This document shows positions 5,272 through 6,382 of a stretch of 6,382 nucleotides of DNA, piece by piece (the first letter of the stretch is position 1; the number at the start of each line of letters is the position of its first letter). Origin of the DNA: Niastella sp. (GTDB lineage: Bacteria > Bacteroidota > Bacteroidia > Chitinophagales > Chitinophagaceae); NCBI GenBank assembly GCA_021154515.1, contig JAJKIL010000208.1:1-6382 (forward strand). The letters are read 5' to 3'. A program made the translations under genes and the position numbers. The notes under the pieces are model-generated. The model saw only the letters and a program-made list of their open reading frames with translations, was not told the origin of the DNA and ran no database searches.

Positions 5272-6270
5272 CGCAAACTACAGGAATTGAACTCGGGCAG
5301 GGAAAATCTTCGAATACAGAAATGGGTGGTAACAGTAGCCGTACTGCTGTTCATCATTAAAATAGTGGCATTTTGGGTAACCCGCTCAGTAGCCATATTA
5401 ACCGATGCCCTGGAAAGCACGGTAAATGTAATTGCCGGTTTTATTGGTTTGTACAGTTTATATGTGGCGGCTAAACCGCGCGATGAAAACCACCCATACG
5501 GTCATGGTAAGGCTGAATTTTTATCGGCCGCTGTTGAAGGTACGCTCATTATTGTGGCCGGTTTGGTGATCGTTTACGAATCAGTGCTTCATTTTATATA
5601 TCCCACCGAATTAAAACAGCTCGACCGGGGTATTTTACTGGTAGCCTTTACCGCGTTGATAAATTTTGTAGTAGGGTTTATCAGCATTCGTATTGGTAAG
5701 AAAAACAATTCCCTCGCACTCACCGCCAGTGGCAAACACCTGCAAACAGATACCTATTCTACCCTGGGAATTATTCTGGGGCTGGTGTTGATCCGCTTCA
5801 CCCATCTCAACTGGCTGGATAGTGTAACCGCTATAATTTTTGCTTTTATCATTATCGGTACCGGTTACCAGATCCTGCGGCACTCCCTGGCTGGTATTAT
5901 GGATGAAGCCGATAAAGAACTGCTGCAAAAAATGCTGGCCGTCCTGAACGCCAACCGCCGCACCAACTGGATCGATCTGCACAACCTGCGCGTGATAAAA
6001 TATGGCGGCCAGTTTCATATCGACTGTCACCTTACGGTGCCCTGGTACCTGAATGTGGTGGAAGCGCATAAAGAAGTGGAAGAACTGGGCAGCCTTATTA
6101 AAAGAGAATTCGGTACCGTGTTTGAGTTATTCGTACATACAGATCCCTGTCTTGATTTTTCGTGCAGCATTTGCACCAAAGACGACTGCACCGTTCGCAA
6201 ACGCCCCTTTGAAAAGCGGATTGAATGGACGTTGGAGAATGTTCTTAAGGATAAGAAGCATAGTTTGTGA
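5248..6270 (+). CDS. Cation diffusion facilitator (CDF) family divalent metal exporter
   Basis: CDF proteins export Zn2+, Fe2+, Mn2+ or similar ions from the cytoplasm in exchange for protons, as inner-membrane homodimers. Six membrane helices are visible (about 25-44, 48-74, 92-112, 126-148, 167-183 and 190-210). The TM2 motif AILTDALESTVNVIAGF is at 49-65, the loop NHPYGHGKAEFLSA at 81-94, and the TM5 metal motif HLQTD (H164, D168). The cytoplasmic metal-binding domain follows (about 215-300) with FHIDCHLTVPWYLNVVEAHKEV and VHTDP. A C-terminal tail carries C301, C306, C309 and C314. No ATG occurs between the toxin relic and the first helix. The frame is open back to 5218, and possible starts are TTG 5248 (340 residues) or TTG 5287 (327 residues, MNSGRENLRIQKW). 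I list the longer form. Substrate is undetermined. The gene seems to stand alone, 50 bp after the toxin relic. Confidence 0.93.
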   Translation: MPAENLPSRKLQELNSGRENLRIQKWVVTVAVLLFIIKIVAFWVTRSVAILTDALESTVNVIAGFIGLYSLYVAAKPRDENHPYGHGKAEFLSAAVEGTLIIVAGLVIVYESVLHFIYPTELKQLDRGILLVAFTALINFVVGFISIRIGKKNNSLALTASGKHLQTDTYSTLGIILGLVLIRFTHLNWLDSVTAIIFAFIIIGTGYQILRHSLAGIMDEADKELLQKMLAVLNANRRTNWIDLHNLRVIKYGGQFHIDCHLTVPWYLNVVEAHKEVEELGSLIKREFGTVFELFVHTDPCLDFSCSICTKDDCTVRKRPFEKRIEWTLENVLKDKKHSL

Positions 6271-6275
6271 TAACG

Positions 6276-6307
6276 AGTTGATCAGTTGATCAGTTGACCA
6301 GTTAACC
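6276..6307 (+). repeat. Tandem 8-bp repeat AGTTGATC/AGTTGACC/AGTTAACC, four copies
   Basis: Four contiguous 8-bp units read AGTTGATC, AGTTGATC, AGTTGACC and AGTTAACC, beginning 6 bp after the exporter stop. The units drift by single changes and contain self-complementary TGATCA and GTTAAC cores. Strand is arbitrary. Confidence 0.85.
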
Positions 6308-6341
6308 AGGAAGAAGATGGTTAGGGAGAATAAAGAAGGAG

Positions 6342-6382
6342 GTTGATAGGGTTGACGGAGTTGACAGGGTTGACAAGTTAAC
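6342..6382 (+). repeat. Tandem 9-bp GTTGACNRG-type repeat running to the right edge
   Basis: GTTGATAGG, GTTGACGGA, GTTGACAGG and GTTGACAAG follow each other with a 9-bp period, then TTAAC at the edge. The GTTGAC core is shared with the 6276-6307 array, but the period differs by one base. The array may continue beyond the window. Similar GTTGAC simple repeats are, from memory, common between genes in Chitinophagaceae. Confidence 0.8.

Noticed and set aside
5635..6069. 144-codon minus-strand frame inside the exporter gene
   Set aside because: The plus strand encodes a well-conserved CDF protein here. The minus frame shows no domain or start context.

Overview
The window looks like ordinary chromosomal DNA from a Bacteroidetes bacterium, most likely of the Chitinophagaceae (Chitinophaga/Niastella-like). 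The sequence-based reasons are a short primary sigma factor that starts at region 1.2 with the MRQLKITKSITNRESQSLEKYL-type N-terminus, a START-like protein of the Bacteroidetes-restricted type, a long Bacteroidetes-type LptF/LptG permease, promoter-like sites of the TAnnTTTG class, and GTTGAC-type simple repeats at the right edge. The genus is an inference.

Left part (1-1800, minus strand): the N-terminal 254 codons of ffh (SRP GTPase, cut by the window edge) lie downstream of the housekeeping sigma factor gene rpoD. The 162-bp gap between them holds a perfect 12-bp stem-loop followed by a T-rich stretch on the minus strand, with an exact TAnnTTTG promoter element just before it. A 314-bp AT-rich gene-free stretch (1801-2114) separates rpoD from the divergent gene to its right.

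Middle (2115-4615): a small START-like domain gene (+) runs tail to tail into an uncharacterised 203-residue gene (-), and their stop codons overlap in a single TTAA. That second gene is divergent, with only 18 bp between start codons, from a large LptF/LptG-family lipopolysaccharide-transport permease (+). The permease gene starts with GTG, and its likely -7 element lies inside the neighbour's coding sequence.

Right part (4616-6382): a GC-rich stem-loop follows the permease. Next comes a decayed toxin-antitoxin locus. The DUF2281-type antitoxin is broken by a one-base loss in a C run, and the VapC/PIN toxin has lost its middle. Last is a cation diffusion facilitator metal exporter (+) that has no nearby ATG and must start at a non-ATG codon. 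It carries a C-terminal cysteine cluster. The window ends in two short tandem-repeat arrays, with 8- and 9-bp periods.

Functionally this is core housekeeping (protein targeting, transcription initiation, outer-membrane biogenesis, metal homeostasis) with one dead accessory locus. I see no phage, integrase, CRISPR array, tRNA or rRNA, and no convincing new multi-gene system. The most informative non-obvious element is the relic toxin-antitoxin pair at 4725-5197.
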